Shown here: positions 47,307 through 55,924 of the stretch, in pieces | How positions within the stretch are numbered: the first letter of the stretch is position 1 | Layout: each line of letters begins with the position of its first letter | Source of the DNA: Lachnospiraceae bacterium A2 | GTDB taxonomy: Bacteria > Bacillota > Clostridia > Lachnospirales > Lachnospiraceae | Assembly: GCA_000403315.2 (NCBI GenBank) | Contig: KE159636.1 | Span: forward strand, 2,854,233 to 2,918,232 | Length of the DNA stretch: 64,000 nt | Direction of reading: 5' to 3' | The notes under the pieces: generated by a model | What the model saw: only the letters and a program-made list of their open reading frames with translations | The model's database searches: none | Told to the model about the DNA's origin: nothing | Position numbers and translations under genes: made by a program

Positions 47307-48800
47307 TCATAAATGAGAATGTGGAGTTTCCTGATACTCAGTAATCGCCCGAATGATATCTTCCGTCTGACAGCCGTAGTGTTCTGTATCATATTCTGAT
47401 GTCTGTCCATATTCCCAGCCCATATCCCCTATTTCTTTCAGTCTGGTATTATATACTTGCTCTGACACCTCACTATCATCAATTAAAAATATATTTTCAC
47501 TTCCATCCTGTTTTTGTTCAAGGCTTTTTCCCTCAACTGGCTTGTAAACATCCTCATTTTCATCATAGTAATAAACAATGTCCGTTATTTCTCCTTCTGG
47601 AGAATTATACCACTCATTATGCCCATAAAGCATATTGCCATTATAATATTGCGCCGAGACTCCATCGACAGAACCATCTGCTTTAACATATAGCATAAAG
47701 TCCGAATGGGAACCAGCATGGATAAACAACTCTGGGGCGCCATCGCTATTAATATCGTTAAACGCATACCCCTGCTCATATCCTCTTATTTCCCCATTCT
47801 CTATCGCATTAGTATAACTCTGCCTCCAATCTGCTTTTTCATTCACTCGCTTGTTTCCTGCCCCATCTGATCCAAGCTGTTCAAATGCATCTTCCAACGT
47901 AGCATAGTCTACGGTATGCCGCCATTCCTCATCGGATATGCCAAATTTTTCCCGAAACTCCTCTTCCAGAGCCGTGCCAACTTCTTTACCATCCTCATTG
48001 AAACAATCATATGATTCTTCTGCTAACATCTCTACAGAAGCCCCGTTTAAAATTCCTACGTTACAGGAAATCGTTCCCGTATGAGAAAGCATGTCATATA
48101 GATATCCGCTTCTCTCCTTATACATTCCAAACTCATTCATTCCTATGAAATCTGTTTCCGTTACTTCTCCATCCTGAAATACATACAAATGGTATCTGTT
48201 ACCAGTTGACCCGCTTTCAAACCGAATGGATAACTCAGGGTAATCATCTTCATCCAGATAAAACAGGCAATAGCTGTACCTTCCTTCCCCATCATATCTC
48301 TTTTCCCTGATATATGCCTTATACGCTTCAAAAGCTTCATTTGCCATTTCTTCCGAGCTGATGTCCTGCTCTGACTCTTTCTGTTCTGGCTTTTTTGTCT
48401 CCTCAACTGGCTTTTCTTCCATTTCTTCTTTTTGCTGTTCCTCTGAGTCTGCCGCTTTCTCCGGCTCCTCAGCCTCCGCTATGACTTCTTTGGGCTTGTC
48501 TTTGCCGCCAAGAACGCCTGTCGCAAATAATATGGCAGTCCCCACAGCCAGAAACAACGCCCCTGAGCATACCCCTATAATTAATGGTTTTCTGCCCTTG
48601 CTTTGCGCCCCTATATCAGGATTGTTTTTTCTAACTTCACTACTTGCATCAATTTTCTTTTCTCTTTCCTTACCTTCCATCACCGGACGGCTGCCTTCGG
48701 GTTCTCTTAGCGCAGCAGGATCTTCCTTTACCGGAGTCCCGCAACTGCCACAAAAGCTTCCCCCTTCTGGTATCTCTGCACCACAATTCCTGCAAAACAT
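47307..48800 (-). CDS. Zinc-ribbon membrane protein with large extracellular domain
   Basis: 497 residues. N-terminal zinc ribbon (CRNCGAEIPEGGSFCGSCG), one membrane span (PLIIGVCSGALFLAVGTAIL, about 75-95), a Glu/Lys-rich linker (100-150), then an acidic extracellular region with two Asp-rich loops, YLDEDDYPELSIRF and DINSDGAPELFIH, like calcium loops of FG-GAP/EF-hand-type repeats. Function unknown. ATG 48800 has GGAGG 9 nt upstream; ATG 48806 is possible. Promoter TGTCCA-17 bp-TATAAT (48888-48860) is overlapped by a probable XRE operator. Confidence 0.75.
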   Translation of the reverse strand: MFCRNCGAEIPEGGSFCGSCGTPVKEDPAALREPEGSRPVMEGKEREKKIDASSEVRKNNPDIGAQSKGRKPLIIGVCSGALFLAVGTAILFATGVLGGKDKPKEVIAEAEEPEKAADSEEQQKEEMEEKPVEETKKPEQKESEQDISSEEMANEAFEAYKAYIREKRYDGEGRYSYCLFYLDEDDYPELSIRFESGSTGNRYHLYVFQDGEVTETDFIGMNEFGMYKERSGYLYDMLSHTGTISCNVGILNGASVEMLAEESYDCFNEDGKEVGTALEEEFREKFGISDEEWRHTVDYATLEDAFEQLGSDGAGNKRVNEKADWRQSYTNAIENGEIRGYEQGYAFNDINSDGAPELFIHAGSHSDFMLYVKADGSVDGVSAQYYNGNMLYGHNEWYNSPEGEITDIVYYYDENEDVYKPVEGKSLEQKQDGSENIFLIDDSEVSEQVYNTRLKEIGDMGWEYGQTSEYDTEHYGCQTEDIIRAITEYQETPHSHL

Positions 48801-48859
48801 TTCCATCTTCCTCCCTTTCTTCCACGGAAATCACTTTCTTTCATGGCAATATATCCCAT

Positions 48860-48908
48860 ATTATACCATATAGCTTCCATTTTGGACACTTTTTTCCTCC
48901 ATTTTGGA
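48860..48908. promoter_or_regulatory. Divergent promoter region with twin TCCATTTTGGA operators
   Basis: Two identical palindrome-like 11-mers at 48876-48886 and 48898-48908 are 22 bp apart, two helical turns. The first falls between the -35 and -10 of the minus-strand promoter (TATAAT at 48865-48860). Probable binding sites of the adjacent XRE protein. Confidence 0.6.
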
Positions 48909-48936
48909 TAATAATCTTTCTCACGAGGTGATTGAC

Positions 48937-49176
48937 ATGGCTGAAAGGATTAACCAGCACTTAAACCCCATCGTCGGCTCAAACATCCGCAGGCTCAGGA
49001 AAGAGCGCGGCATGAAAGCCACGGAAGTCATTGCCAGGCTGCAGCTGGAGGGCGTCTATGTCACTACTGGCATCTTCAGCAAGGTGGAGCATGGCTTAAA
49101 CAACCCCAGCGTTGACATGCTGGTTGCGCTTACTGGAATTTTCCAGTGCGACTTCAATGAATTCTTCCAAAAATAA
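48937..49176 (+). CDS. XRE-family (Cro/CI-type) regulator
   Basis: 79 residues. Helix-turn-helix: IVGSNIRRLRKERGMKATEVIARL, then TGIFSKVEHGLNNPSVDMLVALTGIF. ATG 48937 has GAGGTG 6 nt upstream. Divergent from the zinc-ribbon membrane protein, whose promoter overlaps twin operators; probably represses it and itself. It also abuts a decayed mobile element and could be a leftover of it. Confidence 0.85.
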   Translation: MAERINQHLNPIVGSNIRRLRKERGMKATEVIARLQLEGVYVTTGIFSKVEHGLNNPSVDMLVALTGIFQCDFNEFFQK

Positions 49177-49213
49177 GCGTCTGGAATCCCATTTCTGGGA
49201 CTCCAGACGCTAT
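49176..49213 (+). terminator. Hairpin terminator after the XRE gene
   Basis: AGCGTCTGGA/TCCAGACGCT outer stem with inner TCCCA/TGGGA, right at the stop codon; weak T run (TATATGCTTT). Confidence 0.6.
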
Positions 49214-49227
49214 ATGCTTTCCTTCTA

Positions 49228-49901
49228 TTATTCCCCTTCCCATTTCGGGAGCGTGGATGATGATTTCAGGCAGACCTTTCCATACGCGATACGCCCGACA
49301 GGCTTTAAGGCATTCTCAATGGACGCAATGTCCTCTTTACATACCCCCTTAAAACAGCCCCCTTCATATCTTACCGCCGCAAGATCCCCTGCAAGGACAG
49401 TCTGGAAATTCCCATCACTGTCGTAAACCGCACGGTTCAGCGTTTCCCCCTGAACCACAGCGTCTTCCACACAGACTATGGCAAGCCCGCCGCCAAGCGG
49501 GTATTTGTGCCCCTGCCCCAGCGAGGTAACGTCCGCCTCTCCCAGATACCCCCGGTATGCTTCCCCGGTTTTTCCAACACGCATGATATATGCACTGACT
49601 TCCAAAAAATCAGCCCCTTTCCATAAATTTCCCAACTCCACGCCGCGCACGAAAGCCCCGGCTGGGTATACTGGAAATTTCCCCAACACCCAGCTCCTTC
49701 GTCATATACGCCTGACATGCAGAAGCTGTCATGCCCCGATAATTTCTCCATGAACGCACTGCTCCCATATGGGACTCCCTCCTTAATTTCAGATACCCCA
49801 GACACAGCCTTAAGACCGAGGGATGTGCAGTCCAGATACCCTTCCTTCAGGAACTGCGCCATAATCCCGCGCGCCCTGCTACTGTCAATGTTACCCGTCA
49901 A
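49228..49901 (-). pseudogene. Frameshifted DUF3846-like mobile-element gene
   Basis: Two frames cover one ancestral gene: one reads 49901 to about 49690 (SSRARGIMAQFLKEGYLD onward), the other continues to a stop at 49228. The second part has DUF3846 features (GGGLAIVCVEDAVVQGETLN, RAVYDSDGNFQTVLAGDL), a domain typical of Lachnospiraceae conjugative elements. The shift lies near 49660-49695, and the 5' end is cut off by repeat C at 49897. No start or ribosome site remains. Confidence 0.6.
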
Positions 49902-49960
49902 ATACCCCGCAGCAAGCTACGGGGCATGACCTGGCTTGTTCTTTCCGCCCCAAGGGGCGG
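49897..49960 (-). repeat. Palindromic repeat family C, copy 2
   Basis: Near-identical to 36555-36623, including CCCCGTAGC/GCTGCGGGG and CCGCCCCTTGGGGCGG. It separates the DUF3846 pseudogene from the integrase remnant. Confidence 0.75.
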
Positions 49961-50009
49961 TATTTTGTCCATTCCAACGGGGGAAAGGCCCCCGCTTTTG
50001 CCAAAGCCC

Positions 50010-50336
50010 CTATAATAGTTCCGCAGGGGGAGGGGGATACCCCAATGCAGGAAAGAAAAATACAAAAAATATCAGGCGTCCTAAATTGCCTGATACTTGC
50101 CATGCCTCATACAGCTCTTTGAATGTCATCTGGGTCGCCGTCAGGTCATAGGGGCAGCTTAAGCAATCAGCCAGAGCCTTGTCCGCTTCCTTCCGCAACT
50201 CGAAATAAGCGATATTTTTCAAAATCTGCTTCCCATCTTCCGCCCACCCCACAGCCACGCGCGCCCCACAGGGCTTGCGCCTGTTGCCTTTCATCTTAAC
50301 AACATTCCCTGAGCCATTCGCCCTCCTCATTGCCAT
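50010..50336 (-). pseudogene. Truncated tyrosine integrase (N-terminus only)
   Basis: A good start (AAGGAGG before ATG 50336) leads into MAMRRANGSGNVVKMKGNRR, RVAVGWAEDGKQ, KEADKALADCLSCPYDL and TFKELYEAW. That is the Arm/SAM-like DNA-binding N-terminus of Tn916-type integrases. After about residue 80 the similarity stops (SGNLGRLIFF onward is not integrase) and the catalytic RHRHY domain is absent. A remnant of an excised or decayed conjugative element. Confidence 0.7.
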
Positions 50337-50769
50337 GCCAAGGCCTCCTTCAAAAATAACGCTGCTGCCAATTTGGAAGGAATCTGTAGTGCAGGATACG
50401 GTCGGCGGGGCTGCCTTAAAACAACCCCATATATTTTAAAGAAAGCATCCTTACAACTCATAAAACAAAAAAGAGTCCCCTCCCAAAACAGGCAAACAAA
50501 AATGTAAAACCACATCTGTTATAACCTATATTGGAAGGAAACTCCCACCTAAAGCATCTCACCCATATCAAACAGCCAACAAACTGCCTCCGATAAGCAA
50601 CTCGGCAAAATGGACTGTCTGACGGCAGAAGCGCCCGCCTTATGGGTCTTGTGTCTTGTGTGTCTTGTCCCTGAGTCTTGTGTGTGTCATGCGCGTGTCT
50701 TGCGGAGCAAAACTTAGCCCGTCCCACGCCGTCCCTGGGCGTCAGGAATGCCCGTTTTTAGCGGATTTC
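50337..50769. other. Gene-free stretch
   Basis: No supported gene, promoter or RNA. Around 50646-50702 there is a patch of degenerate GTCTTGTGT-type tandem repeats. It lies between the integrase remnant and the GGGtGRT gene. Confidence 0.5.
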
Positions 50770-51780
50770 TTAGAACTTCCCAGCCTTCGCTGCTTCCTCA
50801 ATGGAAACTGCAACTGCAACCGTAGCCCCAACCATTGGGTTATTACCCATTCCGATTAATCCCATCATTTCCACATGGGCTGGTACAGAAGAAGAACCTG
50901 CGAACTGTGCATCGGAGTGCATACGTCCCATGGTGTCTGTCATGCCGTAAGAAGCCGGGCCTGCTGCCATGTTGTCCGGGTGAAGGGTACGGCCGGTGCC
51001 GCCGCCGGATGCAACGGAGAAATAATTCTTGCCCTGCTCGTTACATTCTTTCTTATATGTACCTGCCACTGGGTGCTGGAACCTTGTGGGGTTGGTGGAA
51101 TTGCCGGTAATGGAAACGCCGACATTTTCATGGTGCATAATTGCCACGCCTTCCTGCACGTCGTCTGCGCCATAGCATTTTACGGTTGCACGGAGCCCGT
51201 CAGAGTATGCTTTTTCATATACTACGTCTAATTTTGCTTCTTTATAGTCATATTTTGTTTCAACGAAAGTGAATCCGTTGATGCGGGAAATAATCTGTGC
51301 TGCGTCTTTCCCAAGGCCATTCAGGATAACGCGCAGAGGTTTCTGGCGTACTTTATTTGCCTTTTCAGCGATGCCGATTGCGCCTTCTGCTGCTGCAAAG
51401 GACTCATGGCCTGCAAGGAAACAGAAACATTCTGTTTCTTCTTCCAAAAGCATTTTACCAAGGTTCCCATGGCCAAGGCCTACTTTCCTGTGGTCTGCAA
51501 CGGAGCCCGGGATGCAGAATGCCTGAAGGCCTTCCCCGATAGCTGCTGCTGCGTCTGCTGCCCTTTTTGCGCCTTTTTTGATTGCGATAGCTGCGCCTAC
51601 AATGTATGCCCAGCATGCATTCTCAAAACAGATGGGCTGGATTTTCTTTACCTGCTCGTATACGTCAAGCCCGGCATCCTTCGTGATTTTCTCAGCTTCT
51701 TCTACAGAGCTGATTCCATAATTATTTAAAACAGAATTGATTTGGTCAATCCTTCTTTCATATGATTCAAATAAAGCCAT
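50770..51780 (-). CDS. GGGtGRT protein
   Basis: 336 residues. Named for the motif seen here as ASGGGTGRTLHPD. Other conserved parts are IGEGLQAFCIPGSVADHRKV, FCFLAGHESFAAAEGAIGIA and the HHENVGVSITGNSTNPTRFQ segment. The family has no established activity; it is restricted mainly to anaerobes. ATG 51780 follows AGGAGG, 21 bp after a NifU-like gene, and the pair is a recurrent arrangement, suggesting a metal/Fe-S-linked role. Confidence 0.88.
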   Translation of the reverse strand: MALFESYERRIDQINSVLNNYGISSVEEAEKITKDAGLDVYEQVKKIQPICFENACWAYIVGAAIAIKKGAKRAADAAAAIGEGLQAFCIPGSVADHRKVGLGHGNLGKMLLEEETECFCFLAGHESFAAAEGAIGIAEKANKVRQKPLRVILNGLGKDAAQIISRINGFTFVETKYDYKEAKLDVVYEKAYSDGLRATVKCYGADDVQEGVAIMHHENVGVSITGNSTNPTRFQHPVAGTYKKECNEQGKNYFSVASGGGTGRTLHPDNMAAGPASYGMTDTMGRMHSDAQFAGSSSVPAHVEMMGLIGMGNNPMVGATVAVAVSIEEAAKAGKF

Positions 51781-51801
51781 TTGAAATGTCCTCCTATCTT
51801 T

Positions 51802-52494
51802 TTACTCTGCACGTGGGTCGATAATCTTAGCAGCATCCGCTACACGGCCATACTGGCCTTTTGCTTTCTCCCAAGCGGTATTCGGGTCATCGCCTTTTTT
51901 GATAAAGTCGGTCATTTTGCCAAGGCTTACGAACTGATACCCAATCACTTCATTGTCAGCATCCAAAGCAATGCCGGTTACATAGCCTTCTGCCATTTCA
52001 AGATAACGAACACCTTTTTCCTTTGTTGCATACATCGTACCAACCTGAGAACGGAGCCCTTTCCCCAAATCTTCAAGGCCAGCGCCTACTGCAAGCCCGT
52101 CGTCTGAAAATGCGCTCTGGGTACGTCCATATACAATCTGTAAGAACAGCTCCCTCATGGCTGTATTAATTGCATCGCATACAAGGTCGGTATTCAATGC
52201 CTCAAGAATCGTCTTGCCCTGCAAAATCTCTGCTGCCATAGCTGCGGAATGGGTCATGCCGGAACATCCGATGGTTTCCACCAAAGCTTCCTCAATCACG
52301 CCATTTTTTACATTCAGTGAGAGCTTACATGCGCCCTGCTGGGGAGCACACCAGCCAATCCCATGGGTAAAACCTGAAATGTCTTCAATTTTTTTAGAGT
52401 GCACCCATTTCCCTTCTTCTGGGATTGGAGCTGGTTCATGTTTTGCGCCCTTGGCTACTGGACACATGTTTTCAACTTCCTTCGTGTAAATCAT
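51802..52494 (-). CDS. NifU-like iron-sulfur cluster assembly scaffold
   Basis: 230 residues. IscU/NifU N-terminal fold with Cys residues in GWCAPQQGACK and IGCSGMTHSAAMAAE. The C-terminal 80 residues (TKEKGVRYLEMAEGYVTGIA) are specific to the subgroup found next to GGGtGRT genes. ATG 52494 has AAAGGAG upstream. Probably supplies or holds an Fe-S cluster for its neighbour, an inference from adjacency. Confidence 0.82.
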   Translation of the reverse strand: MIYTKEVENMCPVAKGAKHEPAPIPEEGKWVHSKKIEDISGFTHGIGWCAPQQGACKLSLNVKNGVIEEALVETIGCSGMTHSAAMAAEILQGKTILEALNTDLVCDAINTAMRELFLQIVYGRTQSAFSDDGLAVGAGLEDLGKGLRSQVGTMYATKEKGVRYLEMAEGYVTGIALDADNEVIGYQFVSLGKMTDFIKKGDDPNTAWEKAKGQYGRVADAAKIIDPRAE

Positions 52495-52696
52495 TTTAAG
52501 ACTCCTTTCAATGTATACATTTACTGCAGGCCACTTCGTTCCCACAGCATAGGTAAATATGTTAAACCATTGTTATGTATTTAACATTCTTACCAATATT
52601 TAACCATATTTTGCGGAAATAGTCCAGTGTTTTTGTATAAAATTTCACTTAACTTAAAGGCCCGCCAGACACCTGTGCCCCCAATGCTTTTTCTCC

Positions 52697-52762
52697 CTGA
52701 ACTTCACCTTAAGCACTGTTAAACCGAATACTTCTTCCACCTGAACTTCACCTTAAGCACTG
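52697..52762. repeat. Two 22-bp direct repeats, 44-bp period
   Basis: CTGAACTTCACCTTAAGCAC occurs at 52697 and again at 52741 (the identity runs 22 bp), between the NifU-like gene and the ABC permease stop. Confidence 0.65.
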
Positions 52763-52779
52763 CAAAACACTTCCTGCCG

Positions 52780-54366
52780 TCAGTCCAAGGCCTCCATTTT
52801 CGCAAAAGAAACAGACGCCGCTGCTGCCCCAGCAAAGGTCAGCGCCCCCATCATAACAACCATGGCCAAAAAGCCGGCTTCTATGGACACCAGAATCCCG
52901 GCTATTACGGCTGCAGCCCCGGCAATGCCAATGGCAATTCCCTGCAGCAGCGTTTTGATTAAGGTGCGCCCGGTACTGCCAAGGAGGTTCCCAATCAGGA
53001 CGTCTGCCAGCATCCCATAATACAGGCGGTTTGCCTGCAGGCAGATGTACAAAAGCACGGTAAGGGCCGTAAGGGCAGGGCTAACCCCTAAAACTATGGA
53101 TCCCGGCAGGGTAATGAGGACTCCGTCCACGGCTGACCGGAAATGCTCAATTTTAGTAGCATACCACATTTTTTTCAAAGGCGTGTCTGGAATCAGGTAT
53201 GTATATGGGTTTTCCAGCTCCTTGGACCATTTGGTGGCATAGCCGCTGAAAATAAACACCACATAGCTGGCCACCCCTGGGACAATAAATATTTTTCCGG
53301 GCCCAAATTCGCGGAAGGCATCGTTAAAATAGCACACTGCCCCAATCAATGCCCCAAGCACAAAGCACAAAAGTGTGTTCCAGCCAAAAATAAACGTAGG
53401 GTTTTTCTTATATTCCAGCATCTGCCGGTAATAAATGGCTTTGGCATAGGAGCCTTTGTACTCCACCGAAGCCTGCCTGAATTTCCGGTGCTTATCCAGC
53501 CATGGGATGGACGCAACGCCTTTTTTCTGCTTTGCCCGCCGCTCCTGGTATTCGTCTGCAAATTTCATGGCGTCCTCATAATAGGCCCCAGTGCATTCCA
53601 TCCGCCAAGCCGCCAAAAACATCAGGGCTGTGGACACAAGGAACAGGGCCGTCCCAACCAGGCTCACCGTGTCCGGGCCCAGGAAAATCAGGCGGAAAGC
53701 CGCAATATTCCATCCCACCACTGGCACAAGCTGTATCGCCGCCATGGAAAAAAATTCCTGCAAAAGCCCAAAGGACGGATCCCTTGTAATCATCAAAAAT
53801 GCAGCAGCCGCTACCACTGCCCCCATGAACAGGTACATGGCAGCCACAAGGCCTTTGAAAAACACTTCCGGAAGCTTTTCATTCCCATAGCAGAAAATAA
53901 TAGCCGAGGCCTCTAAAATGCTTTCAAAAACCACGAAAAACAGGAAGCACATAAAAGCCTGCAGCAGGCTTGCCTCAAACCATATGGCCCCTGCCACTGC
54001 AATTACAGTCCCAATCAAAATATTGACGGAAAAAGATTTTACCCCTGCAAACATCAGCACCTTTTTCGGGCTTACGGGGGAAGAAAATACAAAATGCACT
54101 TCGCTTGGGCGGAACAGAAGCCCCCGGCGCCTTGCGTAGCTGATAAGGTTTGCCGGGATGAGCAGATACACAAGGATGGAAAGGATAGTAACATAATTTT
54201 CTGTGGAATTAAAATCCCCATCCGCCATCATCGTATTTATGCTGTTCCAAATCAGCAGGACATACAGCAGGATAAAAACTGCCATTAAATATGCAGCCGG
54301 GCGTTTCAGCGCCTTCTTAACCCGGTTGAGGATAGTCCTCTGGTACAGGTATGCCAATCCTTTCAT
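52780..54366 (-). CDS. ABC exporter permease
   Basis: 528 residues with about twelve membrane spans. Matches the putative-ABC-exporter family by the N-terminal helix, SYARRRGLLFRPSEVHFVFSS, an internal cytosolic segment (EYQERRAKQKKGVASIPWLD) and VFIFSGYATKWSKELENPY. It overlaps the ATPase gene by 4 bp. Substrate unknown. Confidence 0.82.
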   Translation of the reverse strand: MKGLAYLYQRTILNRVKKALKRPAAYLMAVFILLYVLLIWNSINTMMADGDFNSTENYVTILSILVYLLIPANLISYARRRGLLFRPSEVHFVFSSPVSPKKVLMFAGVKSFSVNILIGTVIAVAGAIWFEASLLQAFMCFLFFVVFESILEASAIIFCYGNEKLPEVFFKGLVAAMYLFMGAVVAAAAFLMITRDPSFGLLQEFFSMAAIQLVPVVGWNIAAFRLIFLGPDTVSLVGTALFLVSTALMFLAAWRMECTGAYYEDAMKFADEYQERRAKQKKGVASIPWLDKHRKFRQASVEYKGSYAKAIYYRQMLEYKKNPTFIFGWNTLLCFVLGALIGAVCYFNDAFREFGPGKIFIVPGVASYVVFIFSGYATKWSKELENPYTYLIPDTPLKKMWYATKIEHFRSAVDGVLITLPGSIVLGVSPALTALTVLLYICLQANRLYYGMLADVLIGNLLGSTGRTLIKTLLQGIAIGIAGAAAVIAGILVSIEAGFLAMVVMMGALTFAGAAAASVSFAKMEALD

Positions 54367-55064
54367 TCCTTTTCACCGCCTCCCGTAATCTGGAAAAACA
54401 GTTCCTCAATATCGGCGTCTTTCGCCTGTTCCCGGGTGAAGGTGCCTACAATTTCCCCATGCTCCATAATAAACATCACATCCCACAGTTCTTTTACCAT
54501 TTCCAGCATATGGGTGCTGATTAAGACCGTGGTCCCCTGGGATTTCAGCTCCAGCACCACTTCCTTCAATTCCTTGATGGCTGCCGGGTCCAGGCCCACC
54601 ATAGGCTCATCCAGCAGGATTACTTTGGGCTTGATGGCAAGGGCGCAGCAAATGCTTACCTTCTGCATCATGCCTTTGGAAAGCTCATTCCCTAATTTGT
54701 CCTGCTTGTCGTCCAGCTCAAACCGCTCCAGAAGCTGGGCAGCCTCTGCGTCGGTAATAGGGGAATTGTATGCCCTCCGGACATATTCAATATGTTCCCG
54801 CACCGTCAAGGCGTCAAACATGGCCGGGAGTTCCGGCACATAGCCAAAAATCCTCTTGGCTTCCAAATCCCTTGCCGGCATCTGCTGGATCCCTACGCCG
54901 CCTTCATAGCGCAGGAGCCCCGCAATGCTCTTAATAATGGTTGATTTCCCAGCCCCATTTGGCCCAAGCAAAATCCCTACCTGCCCGTCCAGGACAGTAA
55001 AGCTTACATTGTTTACAGCGATAAAGCGCCCATACTTTTTTTTCAGGCTCTGAACTTCTAACAT
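54363..55064 (-). CDS. ABC transporter ATP-binding protein
   Basis: 233 residues. Walker A GPNGAGKST, signature LSKGMMQKV (a variant of LSGGQ), Walker B VILLDEPMVGLDP and H-loop STHMLE. ATG 55064 follows AGGAGAG; the longer frame to 55121 overlaps the promoter region. Works with the downstream 4-bp-overlapping permease as an exporter. Confidence 0.92.
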   Translation of the reverse strand: MLEVQSLKKKYGRFIAVNNVSFTVLDGQVGILLGPNGAGKSTIIKSIAGLLRYEGGVGIQQMPARDLEAKRIFGYVPELPAMFDALTVREHIEYVRRAYNSPITDAEAAQLLERFELDDKQDKLGNELSKGMMQKVSICCALAIKPKVILLDEPMVGLDPAAIKELKEVVLELKSQGTTVLISTHMLEMVKELWDVMFIMEHGEIVGTFTREQAKDADIEELFFQITGGGEKE

Positions 55065-55146
55065 AACCCTCTCTCCTTTTTTGCCTGCCGGACAGGCGCA
55101 TCCTGCCCAGCAAAAAACCATATGTTTCTTGTATTATTCTTATAAT

Positions 55147-55175
55147 ACAATAGTACATATGGCTTTCTTTGTCAA
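55147..55175 (-). promoter_or_regulatory. ABC exporter promoter
   Basis: TTGACA (55175-55170), 17-bp spacer, TATTGT (55152-55147), overlapping the end of the hexapeptide transferase gene. Confidence 0.6.
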
Positions 55176-55844
55176 CTAACTATGTTTTTCTGCAATTTCA
55201 TTTTTCGTCTTATAAATGGAATTGGCAGGCACAACGCCCCTTACCATAGAAAGAGGGTAAATGTTGCTGTTTGGCCCAATTACAGTCCCCGGGTTCAGCA
55301 CGCTGTTGCAGCCTACCTCCACTCCGTCCCCCAGCATGGCCCCAAACTTCTTTAAGCCGGTGGCAATTTCCCCGTCCCCGCTTTTTACCACTACCAGGGT
55401 CTTGTCAGATTTCACGTTGGAGGTAATGGATCCCGCGCCCATATGGGCTTTATAGCCCAGGATGGCATCCCCGACATAGTTGTAGTGGGGCACCTGGACT
55501 TTATTAAACAGAACTACGTTTTTCAGTTCTGTGGAATTGCCTACCACTGCCCCTTTCCCCACAATGGCATTGCCCCGGATAAAGGCACAATGGCGGATTT
55601 CCGCTTCTTCGTCGATAATTGCCGGGCCGTTAATGCTGGCTGTTGGGGCAACCTTTGCGGTCTTGGCAACCCAGACCTGCCCGTCCCGCTGCTCAAACTT
55701 GTTTTTGTCCAGCGTTTCCCCCAGCCTGCAGATAAATTTGCTGATTTCCGGCAGGGCCTCCCAAGGGTAAACCAGGCCTTGGAACAGCGCTGCGGCTATG
55801 GTTTCTGACAGGTTGTACAGGTTTGTAATTTTGCATTGTTCCAT
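55176..55844 (-). CDS. Left-handed beta-helix (hexapeptide) transferase-like protein
   Basis: 222 residues. N-terminal helical lead (1-55), then hexapeptide repeats from about 58 to 200 (VAPTAS, IRGNAIVGKGAVVG, LGYKAHMGAGS, LGDGVEVGCNSVLNPGTVIG). It resembles the acetyltransferase half of GlmU-type proteins without a nucleotidyltransferase domain. Likely an acetyl- or other acyltransferase; substrate unknown. ATG 55844 has AGAGGA upstream. Confidence 0.78.
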   Translation of the reverse strand: MEQCKITNLYNLSETIAAALFQGLVYPWEALPEISKFICRLGETLDKNKFEQRDGQVWVAKTAKVAPTASINGPAIIDEEAEIRHCAFIRGNAIVGKGAVVGNSTELKNVVLFNKVQVPHYNYVGDAILGYKAHMGAGSITSNVKSDKTLVVVKSGDGEIATGLKKFGAMLGDGVEVGCNSVLNPGTVIGPNSNIYPLSMVRGVVPANSIYKTKNEIAEKHS

Positions 55845-55871
55845 GTGATATTCCTCTTTTCTTTTTTATGT

Positions 55872-55924
55872 AGATTAGAGTGTGTTTGGTGCTACGCACC
55901 CTTTTGATACCCTAATCTTTATAG
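55872..55924. repeat. Palindromic element family E, half copy at the topB stop
   Basis: AGATTAG and CTAATCT ends enclose a GGTGCTACGCACC hairpin; the end ACCCTAATCTTTATA matches the right arm of the element at 31020-31036. The topB stop codon lies inside it. Confidence 0.55.

Noticed and set aside
47009-47410. 133-codon minus-strand open frame
   Set aside because: Overlaps two real genes at its ends, has no ribosome site, and its centre is repeat DNA.
50646-50702. GTCTTGTGT-like tandem patch as a possible origin or binding array
   Set aside because: Units are irregular and short; low-complexity drift is the simpler explanation.
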